From Aldrovandia affinis (taxonomy: Eukaryota; Chordata; Actinopteri; Notacanthiformes; Halosauridae), in assembly GCA_029706075.1 (NCBI GenBank), contig JAINUG010000047.1, forward strand, positions 1,620,675 through 1,684,674: DNA of 64,000 nt. Direction: 5' to 3'. The position numbers and the translations under genes are program-made. How positions within the stretch are numbered: position 1 is the stretch's first letter; every line of letters starts with the position of its first letter. Of this stretch, positions 1 to 12,900 are shown one piece after another. The notes below the pieces were generated by a model that worked only from the letters and a program-made list of their open reading frames with translations, ran no database searches and was not told the origin of the DNA.

Positions 1-2017
1 TATGAGAGTGAATAAGATATCAAATTAAAGGTATGTTCATGCTCTATCTGGTGGTATAAGTTGCACTAGATTTATAACAAACTTTGTAACATACCTACAC
101 TAACATTTCGTCGCCAAACACGGCTAATCACGCTGACTAGTGCTGATGCTGGAGCCCGCAAGTTTCAGTCAATCATGTCTTTCCAGAAGAAAGTGAAGTC
201 GGGGTATCAAAAAAGAAAAGAAAGAGATGTGGTATAAGCAGTTCATTAGCGATTACCCTCATAACCACTACAGATTCATGTGTATAGTTGTTGATTCAAT
301 TAAAACAATTCTAAAGATGCGTGAGAGTCATGGGTCAAGAGGGGAAGGGGGCCCACAAGACTGCATATGTATAGGGCCCAGAATTGTGTGCTACGCCCCT
401 GGGTCTTCCTAACTTCTTTAATAAATATGAGAATTTTCACCACGTAGGATATGACTCATAGGATATCAGTTGACGTTGACTCCGGGAAATTAAGGAATCA
501 TTAAAAAGCACAATTTTACATGCTTACTGAAAACATAAACTTATTAACATATATTGATATATAATTACATTTATTTCTCCAAGGAACACCTCTTGATTTA
601 TGTCTCTATTACATATTTGATATATTGTATAAATTACTGCTTCGTAAAGAAAAACTATTTCAAGTTTGCTGTTCATAGCAAGGGGGAAATTAGACTGATC
701 GTTAAATGGTGTGTAAGTCAGTGTATGAATCAGAATCATGGCAGTAGCCTACTTACTTAGCCTATATATAATTGTTCCTGAACTTCTGAATAGAATAGAA
801 CAATTTCAAATGTCCTGACTTGCTTTTTTCTGGAAGACTCATCTGACCTATCGGAAAACCACGAAAAGGCTAACTCAGAAAGTCTGCGAGGACAGGGCCA
901 AACCAATACACACTGATCTTCTGAATTAATTTGTGTTAGAATGACCCATTAATGAACAATTCAAATAGCAAAACACAACGCCAGAACACCGAATGAGCAC
1001 GCAAGCATATTACCAACCCAATCACAATAGGATACTGGCATTAAGTAAATCCAAAGCTAAGTAGGTGGAGGCTTGAAAATCATTAATTTAAACGCAGTAA
1101 CGAATAGCACGGTATCCCCCTTCTGCGTAGGGAGGAGGCGGTTTCGGGGATTCACGATCATATTGTGTGGGCGGAGCTCACCGAATGCAGTAGGTTGACA
1201 GCCGGAGCGGAGCTGACAGTCAGCAAAGCGGTACTCGTAAACGGTAAGGTCCCAGGGTTTTATATAGGCTAAAATAAGGCTGCACACATAGATTTTCTTA
1301 ACTTGCAACATGGTTTTGATTTGGACTCAGTTAAAGCACAAAAACGTTAAGTGTAAGGTTCGTGTTATAGGCTACACAGAAATGACAGCTGGATAATGGG
1401 GGTAAGATTTAAAACAATTTCTCATGTAATTTTTACAATCTATCACTATCTATTTACAAATTTCATTTTTAAGAATACATTAATCTATGTGTTTTGTTGC
1501 CTCTGATGTAAAATAGCTTTCTATTCCATTATTTTGATTTCACCATATGTTATAAGGTAGTTTCAACGAACTTTGATAGCAGCCTTCATCACCCCGACAG
1601 TCACGCGTTCGGAGAAGTGAACCAAAGTTGAAACGTTTGTGTTCGACGCTGTGTGGTCTCTAATTTCACTTTATATATCTATTCGGTGTCGAGAAGTGTA
1701 TGTTGTTATAATGTTACGTTAATAGGTGGTCGATTTGTGGATGGATTTTTGTCTAGCTATAGGCTACTGTATAAACGGCGTCCATTCCACAGCTCAGATA
1801 TTATTCCCTGTTGTGAGCATAAGGAAACACATTTTGATCTTAAACATATTCATCCATATTCATAAAGAAAGTAGCCTATACGACGTGTGGGTAGGCCTGG
1901 TGCTTTTTTAAATTATTATTATAACGCTTGTTTTGCATTTCAGGTGATTTAAGTGCCTCTCATTTGATTTTTGAATGATCTCTGGTAATCCGGGGTTCTG
2001 ATAAACTAGGGAACCAC

Positions 2018-2025
2018 TGACGTCA
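2018..2025. promoter_or_regulatory. Consensus CRE octamer (TGACGTCA)
   Basis: A perfect palindromic TGACGTCA lies 1.75 kb upstream of the dnajb5 start codon, in the region expected to hold the promoter. CREB/ATF proteins bind this word. One octamer can occur by chance, so its function is unproven. Confidence 0.25.
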
Positions 2026-2411
2026 GTCTAACATGTCACATATTATTGCAGACTGTGTGATTTTGGCAGCTTTATGCCAACATGTTCAGAAGGACAGATC
2101 TGAACGATTTGGAAGCATAAAGGCTAAGGTTAAAGGTATGTTGGTCTTCCATAAGTCCTGAAGGGCTATTGACTCCCCTCGATTTTATTAGGTGGGAATG
2201 GATTGATTTTTGTCTCCTCTTCTTTCTTGCTGCTCGCTCAGTTTCTCGTAGTATGTTCACAGCCACTCTCGAGTTACCGCAATATAGTGGCGTTCGTGCT
2301 TACATCTTTCGTTGGTCTCCTTATCTGATTTTTATTTAGGCTATCCGAGCGAGATGTTGTTGCTTTAATCTTTATTTAATGAATGGGCTATGATCATTTT
2401 AAATTCAACTC

Positions 2412-2475
2412 ACATCTTGTAAGACTCACATCTGGATAAGAGCGTCTGATAAATGCATAAAATGTAAATGTATAT
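2412..2475 (+). repeat. 3' tail of a tRNA-derived fish SINE
   Basis: The words GGATAAGAGCGTCTGATAAA followed by AATGTAAATGTA match the common 3' tail of teleost tRNA-SINEs. Only the tail is recognisable; the tRNA-like head is not seen. Confidence 0.5.
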
Positions 2476-3727
2476 TTCAGGTTTTAACCCGAGCGGTATA
2501 GTGTCCATTTCAGTAATATTGAAGAAGGGGTTCTTTGTTTGGTAAATTTGCCCATTCCTGTTTCATTTATGTTGATGTACAGTTGTTACCGAAACATCAA
2601 CGGTATTTTGAAAAACAGTTTGGGTGAATTTGCAGTCCAAAACATGTAGGCTAAATTTTATTGTATACGGTTAGGTTAAGTTAACCTTTGTTCCCAGCAG
2701 GGTGGTTGATTGCATTATAGTTTACAATTTCCAATCATACTTAGTTTAAACAATTAAATTAATAATTTACACATTTTGCCTGCAAACTTTAATTAGATTA
2801 TTCAGCTGGCAGCTTTTTAGTTTATTGGAAAGTCGTGCTGCACATAACTAGATTATTAAACTACATGCAGTAGTCATATCCCTGTCTGAATATCTATTTT
2901 ATTTCAAATATGCATGTTATGCAGAGTAAACCTGATTGGAGATGTTTTCTCAAATGTGCTCATAATGTGTCAACTGCTTAATTTTGTCTTCTGGTTAGAG
3001 TACTTCGGATATTATGAATCCTTAGTAAATTGGTGTATATCAGAAACAAATAGTTACTTTGTGGGATGAAAGTATGGGGTGCTAGGAATCCCTGACTTGC
3101 ACCAGTACAAATCCATGGGCACTCAGTGTCATATTCAGGCATGTTCAGAAGTTAAATATTCTAGCTGAATGCCACAAAGATTTGTTGCTCTTTGCAGTTT
3201 CCCAGTGTCTACCATTTTCTGTTCTCTATTGGTAGAATTTGATTGAGGTGCTGAGTATTTGTTGAACCATGCTGCAAATTACTAGAAGCTCTACAGCTGT
3301 TGAGGTGGCACGACATGTTACACTTCATGCAACGTGTGACATTTTGTGGTCTTCATGGCAGAGCTTGGTATGAAAACAATCCTCTCATTTTCCATGCTAT
3401 GGCTGCAAGCACAGCATTCAGTCTGAAATCATTCAACATCTGACTGGCTCAGATGGGTTCATGTACATGTTTTCCACCTTACTTTCTCATTTGGCTGCAG
3501 TGAGGGTAGCAAGAGGCTCCAGTCTCAATTCCACCAACTGACACTGCAAATAAAAATGCGCCTCATGACGCATTTCTACATCTCCAAACAAGTAACTTTA
3601 TTCTGCTGTAATCAAGTTCATATGAGACTGGCCCCTCTTCTCCCCTGTTGTAATATCATTTGTTTCATAATCTGTGCTGTTCAAACACCTTTGTGATTGG
3701 CTAATAATGTCACTCTGGTCTTACCAG

Positions 3728-3983
3728 CAAGCGCGGGTGGTCCCAGAAGTGCACTGTCTGTCCATCAAGGCAATGGGGAAGGATTACTACAAGATCTTGG
3801 GGATTAAGCCAGGCTCCAACGAGGATGAGATCAAAAAGGCCTACAGGAAAATGGCCCTCAAGTTCCACCCAGACAAAAACAAGGACGTCAACGCAGAGGA
3901 AAAGTTCAAGGAGATTGCAGAGGCCTACGAGGTGTTGAGTGACCCAAAGAAGAGGGTGATATATGACCAGTATGGTGAGGAAG
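3728..3983 (+). CDS. dnajb5: dnajb5 first coding exon (5' UTR part plus J domain)
   Basis: The splice acceptor TCTTACCAG ends at 3727, so 3728-3772 is probably 5' UTR. Translation starts at ATG 3773 and the exon stops at 3983 before GTGAGTG, leaving one base of a split Gly codon. It encodes the whole J domain including HPD and the [20 protein letters not shown] helix. A long upstream frame from 3674 is open but would read through the acceptor, so it is not used. Confidence 0.88.
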
Positions 3984-6900
3984 GTGAGTGCCTGGCCAGT
4001 TTGTGGCATAGTGGTTAGGGAATTTGGCATGTTATCAAACAGTTGAAAAATCTAATCCCAGTTGAGGGATTGCTGTTGCACCCATAGGCAAGGTACTTCA
4101 CCTGAATTTTACAGTAAATATTTTATTTACATGGTTGGTGTATAAATGACCATAGATACGGTTGTCTGCTAATGCTAAGCCATTTCATGATGTCCTGTAA
4201 GTTGTGTTAGTTTGTGGAATTGCTTGGTATTTTGCATTGACTGTGGAGGCAGCACTTCAAGCTTCACGGCCAACTTTACTCATCACAGCTAACCAACCAA
4301 AAGGCAATCAGTATCCGCTTTACATAAGCTGGTATTCTCTATGAGCAACACCTGACTGACTAAAGCTCCCATGTGTGCTCTGACAAGGCCATCAATAAAA
4401 CTCCCACAATTGTTATTTTCCTTTAAAAAAATATCTAAACTGTATCCTCAATTTCTCAGCAGCCAGTTAAGCTTACAAACCTGTTTTAAGAACCTATTTT
4501 AAAAAAGGATATGGTGGATGTGTGGAAGCCCACTCGGTTTGCATTTCCACTGCCAGAAGAGTGGCAGATGTTCACTGCATGTAGCACAAACCCAAAAAAA
4601 GGAAGTGGAAATTCAGTTGAATCCATGTTCTGTGATTCAGTGTTCCAGGCCTAGGCAGGTCTCTTTACCAGGCCATATGCCAGTGTGATTTGTATATCTT
4701 TAGAAAGAAGGGCTTTGCATTATAGCTTTATAGCCGCGGGTGCCAGGGAATGAGGCAATGAGGATGGCTTTGATATTCCACAATGTGTCACCATGTACCT
4801 TTCCGCCCAATGTCTGTCCAGCATTGGGTAGGCTTTTATAAAGGAGCCAATGCTGCAGCCTGTTTCCCTTCAGCTTGCAGTAGAGTGAGGGTCTCCACCT
4901 TAAAGCATCGCCCCCCACTCCCCCAATATCAGATACTACCATGGACATGAATCGTTCGATATACAGGCAGTCCCCGGGTTACGAACGAGATCCATTCTTG
5001 TGTGTCTTTAAGTCGAATTTGTATGTAAGTCGGAACAGGTACATACAGTTCTTATTAATCGTCACTTAGTCAAATGTTTGTCTTAGTATAGTATTTATTT
5101 TACCTTTCTGTGCATATAAAACACTTCAAAATACAATAAAACATCTTAAACATAACATTCAGTACATAATAATACTGTAATAATAATAATAATAACAATA
5201 CTGTAATATTAATAATAATAATAATAATAATAATACAGTAATAAAAGTAACATCCAGTACTGTAAAAAAAACACATTAAAGAAGCCTTTTCTTGCGCTAA
5301 AGAAAGGCTAATAAGCATAATACGCTGATTTTGGTATTCTATCCAAATTATCAATAGCCTTTCCATCTCAATAATTAAACCACAGCGTTGCTTGGTAATA
5401 ATCGTGGCATTCATCGGGGCATGGCCTTTCACATGCTCCATTATTCTCCCTTTGTCTTTTAAAATTGTTCCGATCGTTGACCGGCTGTAGCATAATGCTT
5501 TCCCAATGGCTGATGGCGTTTTACCTCTCTCCGATCTCTTTATTATTTCAACTTTACTTTCCATGGTGATTGTTTTCCTTTTCTTTGATGCATCGTTGTA
5601 AGGGTAAGAGAAAGAGAAAAAAACGGAACCATGATCTGACTTAAAATAACGGACGGTGATCTCTGTTCCTTGAGCCGATGAACCGCTGAAACCGCGCAAT
5701 GTTTTCATGAGCATCACAAAGTAGTGCGTGCGTTCGTTATTACGAACCATTGTATTTAACTCTTTTTTAAAAACATAATAGGCATTACGGCAGTCCATTC
5801 GTAAGTACGCGTTGTCCGTAAGCCGGACGTTCGCAACCCGGGGACTGCCTGTATGATATATTTTTTGGTGTTCTGTGGAGACAGCAGAGTTATGTTGCAC
5901 CTGTTCTCTTGATCTATACTATTGGTCCTGCTCATCAGATCAAATTAAACTAGATTGTAAATATCTCAATAAATGTGGTAATAGGTCATCACTGCATGTC
6001 GAGTTGTTAAACTGATATAGCATATATCTCTATGATACTATATCTTTCTCCTAAACTACCTATTTTAGGCAGTATGATGAAGATGAAGACATAACCACCT
6101 TTAATTACTTTTTGCCCCACTTTCCAACTTTTCTCTGTTTTGGCCTCTGAATATATATATTTTTAAATATATGTATGACACTCAAACAGCTTATTTTTAA
6201 AGCCAACCTTTTTTTCTTCTTCTATATCACACACCCTATTTGTTAATAAATACAACTATATGCACACTGCGCTTGTCTTTTATAACTTTCTTAAATGAAT
6301 GACACAAATGAGTAACAATAGGCTAATGACTTTATGGAGCCGGAGTTCAAGATTACCTGAAAGAAAAAAACGTGTCCGTTCCGAGCCTCTTCATGCTGCC
6401 CTTGCAGATTCTGCCGTTGCGCTTGTGAAGTTGCGGTATGGCCACATAATAGGCTGATGCTTTTATTTGACCATAACCATAACACATTCTAATGCGTAGG
6501 CTATGTTTCATTTAATTAACCAGGTTGGTCTCATTGGGATCTATTTTGCAAAAAAATAGGCTAACAAACGAATGATCACATAAGCCTAATGTCTTAAATT
6601 GTAGCCTAAAGCTGAACATAAAGTGGCTATCAAAAATAACTTACTCGAGTCGGAGACCATCCGATGGCCTACTTCCCCAGTTGTTTCATGTTATGGCACA
6701 GGAACACTAGCTTGTCCACATTTTTTGGCAAAAGGCTGCTCCTCGTTTTATTGACGATAAACCCTGCCTTGGGAAATGCGCTTGCAAAGTTTACATTCCA
6801 CTTTTTTTGGATCGTCCGCGACTAAAACAAAATGTTGTCATACTCCAGATTTTTAATTTGACATTATGTTCTTCGGTTATATCAAAATTAGTAATTAAAG

Positions 6901-9900
6901 TATCCCTATATCACTAATCTTAACTGTAGGCAAATCCTAGGCTACAATTAAAATGCACATTCGCGTGCCTAAAACAAGAAGGATACAATATAGGCTACAC
7001 GAAAGGGGGTGTTACGCATGTTAGTTATAAATACAATTAGCAAAATGTATTATAAAATGTTACTTTTATTAGTTTTGCTGAATTATTCACAACATTACTA
7101 TTACCTTAACTGCCTAATATACACTACCGTTCAAAAGTTTGGGGTCACCTGCTGTAAACTATTTTTATCTCATAATTGACAATGCTTTACACTGTATACA
7201 TTTCTGTAAATACTTTAAAATGACAAAAAACACATGTAACAATGAACAAAATGAACATCAAAGAAATGTTCAAGAAAATTATATTGAAAATTGAATCTTG
7301 GATTCCTCAAAATAGTCACCCTTTGGTGTGAGAATAGCCTCACAAACAGTGGCCATTCGGTTAATAAGTTTTAGCAGGAAATCACCCGACATGTTTTCCC
7401 AGCTATCCTGCAGCAATTCCCAGAGAAACTTGTGGGTTGCTTTGCTTTGACTCTTCCTTTCCAGTTTGTCCCATACAAGTTCTATGGGATTGAGGTCTGG
7501 ACACTGGGCAGGCCAGGTCTTTAGTTTGAGTTGTTGTTCACATTCCTCCTTCACCAGATAGTTCTTGCACAACTTCAAGGTGTGTTTCGGGTCGTTATCT
7601 TGCTGAAGAATGAAGGAGTGCCCGATTAGCCATAGTCCAGATGGAAGGTGACCCCAAACTTTTGAACGGTAATGTAATTTAAAGAGAACATATATAGCTA
7701 TGTTAAGAGTGAAGGACTGTCACTGCCATACCCGCAGCATCCAGAATAGATTATTCTACTGACAAGCACGCCGAACTGTGGCGCGAATCTAGGTGTCTCA
7801 TGCTGCGTGGATAATTATTTTTATTTTTATTTTTTATTTTTCCGTGCGACTATTCGACCAAACAATCGACCAGTCGACTAAATGGGGTCAGCCCTACAGC
7901 TTACCCCCAAAACATACATAGGACATACATTTTAAAAGATACTTAACGTACATCTGTAAATATACATATTTTTATCCCTAAAGGTGCATTCTTTAACATC
8001 ACAAGAGCTTGTGCAGACCAACTTTATATATTATATATAATATATATACATTACTGCCAAATGCCTGTAATGTAATGTAATGTTATATAATAACAATATT
8101 ATAGTATAAATCTGTCTGATCCAAGGGTTCAGGGCTAATCAGTGACATTTAAGAGAGACCCGATTTAGACTATTAACAGCACCCTCAAAATGAGTTAGTC
8201 TGTAATTAGTCTTTAATTGACTGGCAGGTTCTTTCCCACATGTAACGTGTACTTTCTAAAGGCCGGACCACACTAAATTCAACCACCTCATGAATAGCAC
8301 ATGTTGTGGGCAGTTTCTGCAGGAGGTCGCTCCTTCAGAGCTGAGCTCAACAGTGTGGATTGCATAGAGCTCTATGGAGTCCTTTCCAAAATAGAGAGAA
8401 CCGTTAAGCCATTTTTTATGCAAGCTTATGTGAACATGCTTGTGTGAAAACAGGAAACCCGTACCGAACAGAGTTAGGTCACTGATGGCTCTGCTTCAGA
8501 TAGGTTTTTTTTGTTCTCCACCCCAGTGCTGGTCTGATGGGGGATTGCAGGCACGATTAGAGGAAAAACTACTGGCCAGGGGACTGTGTAGACCTCTGTC
8601 CTGATTCCTGATCTAAGCTGCTACACACAAGCTAATTTCTGTGCATGGCATGGCTGGTGAAGAGGGGTCAGGGTGATGACAAACCACTGTGTGCTCCCCT
8701 TTGTTTCTCACATTCTAATCTCCCCCGGGCGACCAGCGATCAACACCATCGCTTCCAAGGAAACGTGATCTGCCAAGCTAATGCATCAGCAAGCGGCGCC
8801 ATTAACGAGCTTGGGTCTATTGGTCTGTCCACAAAATCATATTAAACACGGAAACCAGCTGTGAAGTCAGATTCATGAAAAATGTATTAAGTGTCTGCTG
8901 AGCCCACTGCAGAGTTTAATAATAGATCAGGATCTCCTCTGAACTAAGTTTTTTTATGAAAATAAAGGCCAACGGGTCAGAAATGTCCCCTGCATGTAGT
9001 TCCCTTCAATTGAACTGATCTAGCTCACACTGTAGCTTGAATTTATATATGTATCTGTTTATGAATCTCTCCCCCCCCCTCATCTACACCACTCCCTACC
9101 CACCCTGCACACTTGTATAAATGCAGTTTTCTTTCTATTGACCACATAGAAATCCACTATACATCTTTCTCTATAGTATATGCATGCAAAATAATTTAAC
9201 TTGCTGTTATGATTTGATTAAATCACAAGTCTTGCAGTGTAAGTAGTACATCTATGATTGCAATTGTTTTGCATCCATGAAAAAGTGTATCAGCTCTCCC
9301 TAGACACAGTGCATGAAAGTGGAGAATGGAGAATGTTTTTTCTCTCAGAATGAAATTCCACAGGCAGTAAAACTGACATTGGATTTTATTGGTTTAATTT
9401 CGACCCCACTGATTATTTCAGATTTACTCAGGTTTAGACTGTTTTCTGGAAAAAAATGACATTACTTTGTTTGTAAAAAGAGGCTTGTCAGCAAGATACC
9501 TGAATGCCACCGCATGGTCTTCAGATATCAAACTTGCCCATTAGCTCACATCTTGGTGAGCACACAATGTGAGAACCACAAGCTATTTAAGGATTCATTC
9601 CAGAGTAATACAAACTCACCCAGGAGTTGTATTCTAAATTGCTACTCCCACTTGAGTCTAAGATATAGGAGTACCGTGTGTACTAATGGACTTCATCTGG
9701 AAAATAAGAACTTCAATAATGTAATAGACTCTCCAGTCCACAGAAGCTTACAAAAAGTTTAGTACCTTTTTTCATGTATTATCATGGACAACATCAAATT
9801 TGAAAAATCTTTTCTAAACCTTTGTTATAAGCTATTCTATTAGTGCAGACCGTTGCTTTCTTCTATATAATTCTAAAAAGATGTTTTGGGGGGTTTATGC

Positions 9901-12900
9901 ACCCCAGATAAACTTTATATGAAGAGACTGGACTGAGTGGAGCCTTGATGAGCTAAATCACTTCATCAATGTCTTTATCTTCCAGGTCTCAAAGCAGGTG
10001 GAGGGGGCTCGACTGGAGGGCAGGGAAACACCTACCACTACACCTTCCATGGGGATCCCCACGCTACCTTTGCCTCCTTCTTCGGTGGCTCAAACCCCTT
10101 CGATATCTTCTTCGGGCCAGGCCGTTCCCGGGGGACCACCAATGGCTTCGGGGATCACGGGGAACACGACATGGACATCGACATGGACGGCGATGATGAC
10201 CCCTTCAGCCCATTTTCCCGCTTCGGCTTCAACGGCATCAATGGTTTCCACCATGGCGGTGGCGGCGGACGGCGTCTGCACTCTGACCCGCTGCGCGGGC
10301 GGCGCAAGGTGCAGGACCCGCCGGTGGTGCATGAGCTGCGTGTCTCCCTGGAGGAGATCTTCCACGGCTGCACCAAGCGCATGAAGATCACCCGCCGGCG
10401 CCTCAACCCCGATGGCAGGACCCTGCGTACTGAGGACAAGATCCTCAACATCGTCATCAAGAGGGGCTGGAAGGAGGGCACCAAGATCACCTTCCCCAAA
10501 GAGGGCGACGAGACGCCTGAGAACATCCCTGCCGACATCGCCTTCATCCTCAAGGACAAGGGACACCCGCACTTCAAGAGGGACGGCGCCAACATCATCT
10601 ACACTGCTAGGATCAGTCTTAAAGAGGTGCGTTTGACCAAAGGAAACGTGGTGGGGGTGTCAAGCAAAGAGAAAGGAGTATATTTTTCTTGCTGTTTTCT
10701 GTTAGCTGGACAAACCAGCAAAAGTCTGGGGTGATAGTAATAGCGTGCCCTGCATCATTTATATAGCAATAGCTTCATTGTGAGCATGTCTTCTACTGTA
10801 AGAGGCAGGGGCATATTATGGGATGAAAGGCCACTATTGTGAGAGCATAGATCCAGTAAGCTTAATGTGAAATCAAAGTTAAGAGAGCCATTTAAAAGCA
10901 GTAATTACATACTTGCTGAGGTCAATATGGCACAATTAGGCATACTGTATGAAGGTACAATTTTCAGTTCAGACAGGCCAGACTGTTTCAAATATGGTAC
11001 ATGAACTAAGAACTAAGTTAAACTAAGAACAGAATACTTTGGTCAAGTCTACACATGTTGAATATATAAAGTCAAATAAAAAAAGTTAGAACTAGGAATA
11101 TTTTTCCCCAATGGTGAAATGACATTACAATTACTAGTGTCAGATTTTAATGCATTTTGATGCATTACAATTAGTCAGAGAGCAGCTTCCTGTGCCCCCC
11201 TCCTGCCTGCCCTCTGCCCTCACCCGTCTCCCTTCTGTGTCATGAGTTCTGACATCTCCCAGCATGTGGAAACTTGAGTCAGTGGGCTCACACGGTGGAT
11301 ATGCCATAGTTGTTTAACACTCAACAACAGCATTTCTCCTAAGATAATCATTTTAACAATCTCCTAATAAGCATCCCTGTATGAAAACCATGAGAGTGTA
11401 GACAAGCACACGCTCTCCTCTGCAGCATGTGATGTCAGCCAATGCTTTTTTTCACACCGCAGTTTACAAGCTAAGCCTACACTGACATGAGTCGATTGAA
11501 GACACTTCATACGCAGCTTTATACTGGCGGACTGTGGGCTCCCAATTCACAAAATGGGATTGCTGATGTGTGATGAAACACAGACAACCCAGCTGAATGA
11601 ATGCCTCCCTCCCTGGATGACGCTACCACCAATTATGCATCACCCCACAGGGCTGCTGGCCACTGTTGGCACTGGCACGGGCTGGATATGATACCAGACC
11701 ATGGGGCTCATCCCTTGGATATCTCTAGCACAAACTAGAACAGTGCCTTAACAGGATGAGACACCCAGAAGCCCTTGCTATTGTAATTCTTAATGCATTG
11801 GGTGCCCATCAAGTCAGTTTTTACGTCCAGAATTTGCTCAGATATTTGGAATTATCACTCAAGGCCCTATAGGCAGTTATACAGTTATACAACAGCTTCA
11901 GTATAATTGTCCATTTGGCATACATAATATCTCAGTGAATCCTGGGAACTGTTTGAAACAGTCATGCTCATGTTGTGAGAGCTGAGATGCCGTCACATGG
12001 ATTCAGGCATGACCTGGTGGTCAGCCGAGTGCCTGACCCATCGATCACTGGGCACCTCCAATCATTTGTGTTGAGGGTTATATGTAATCATCACACTTTC
12101 TTTATGCAGGGTAAATAAAATCCCTGGTCGCAAGCAGGCACCTTACTTCCCTTTGTGGTGTGACTTTCCCAGATAGAGAGGCCTTACCACAGGGGTGGAA
12201 TCACCATGGGCTATTGACGTGGGCATGTTGATGGGTCTGCTTCCTGACTGGCTGCACACCCTCTGGGCTTATCAGGGCTGAAGACAAGGGTGCCCAGAGT
12301 AATTGACCCTTTCCCATGGGCGTGTGAGCACTCAGGAATCTCATGCCCATGTGTTATGGCCTCATTTGCAGAGACCTCACTTTGAAAAGGCTATGCCAGC
12401 AGTATAGAGCAGCACAGGCAAAATTTTCAAGCCAGGGCGGCAACAGCCAAAGGCATTACATTTTGTGTTGCTGGATTAATTGGGAGCTCCATTTTGAAAT
12501 ATATCTTTAGCTCTGCCTTTGCAATCAGATTTTTAGCTGTGCTTTTACAATTAAAATGTGTTTTGAATGGTGCTTTTTCCCTTATGTCATTTCAAGACAC
12601 TTTGGAACTGTATTTCTGAGTATTTATTCAAGATTATTTGGAACTGTGCTAGATACCCATAAAATATTAAACATACTAGTTTGATTCTGCACTACAATAG
12701 CTCATGCTATATAAAATATAAAATAGTAGGCTATTTTGAGACAGAAATTTGAACGTTTGTTGTAGCCATTACACACATCTGATGGGCACCCTGGGAAGCA
12801 CCATCATTTCTTAGTTAGATATCTTATACTTAGGTTGTCTCTTATTTGTTCTGTTTATCATTTAATTTGAGATTTGCACCACAGACAGGCAGTGTCCTAG

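Larger units (their letters stand above)
1..3727. other. Region upstream of dnajb5; no coding gene recognised
   Basis: No reading frame here resembles a known protein, and the short frames present are not supported by splice sites or composition. The stretch probably contains the promoter and 5' non-coding exon(s) of dnajb5, because the first coding exon is preceded by a good splice acceptor whose AG is at 3726-3727. I could not place the transcription start. A GC-richer patch lies around 1100-1250 and a cAMP-response-like octamer at 2018. Bases 337-405 look like an old dispersed repeat (two GGGCCCA words in GC-rich context), and a SINE tail lies near 2412. Confidence 0.5.

Noticed and set aside
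820-840. Heat-shock element (TTCTGGAAGACTC) for dnajb5
   Set aside because: Only two imperfect units and far from any supported start site; such words are frequent by chance.
5100-5900. A 266-codon minus-strand frame as a host gene
   Set aside because: It runs across the inverted ends of the Tigger element and a (TAA)n repeat; only the transposase N-terminal part is real protein sequence, and it is transposon-derived.
10090-10636. Long frames on both strands over dnajb5 exon 2 (up to 160 codons antisense)
   Set aside because: They are shadows of a GC-rich coding exon; the sense frame matches DNAJB5 throughout.
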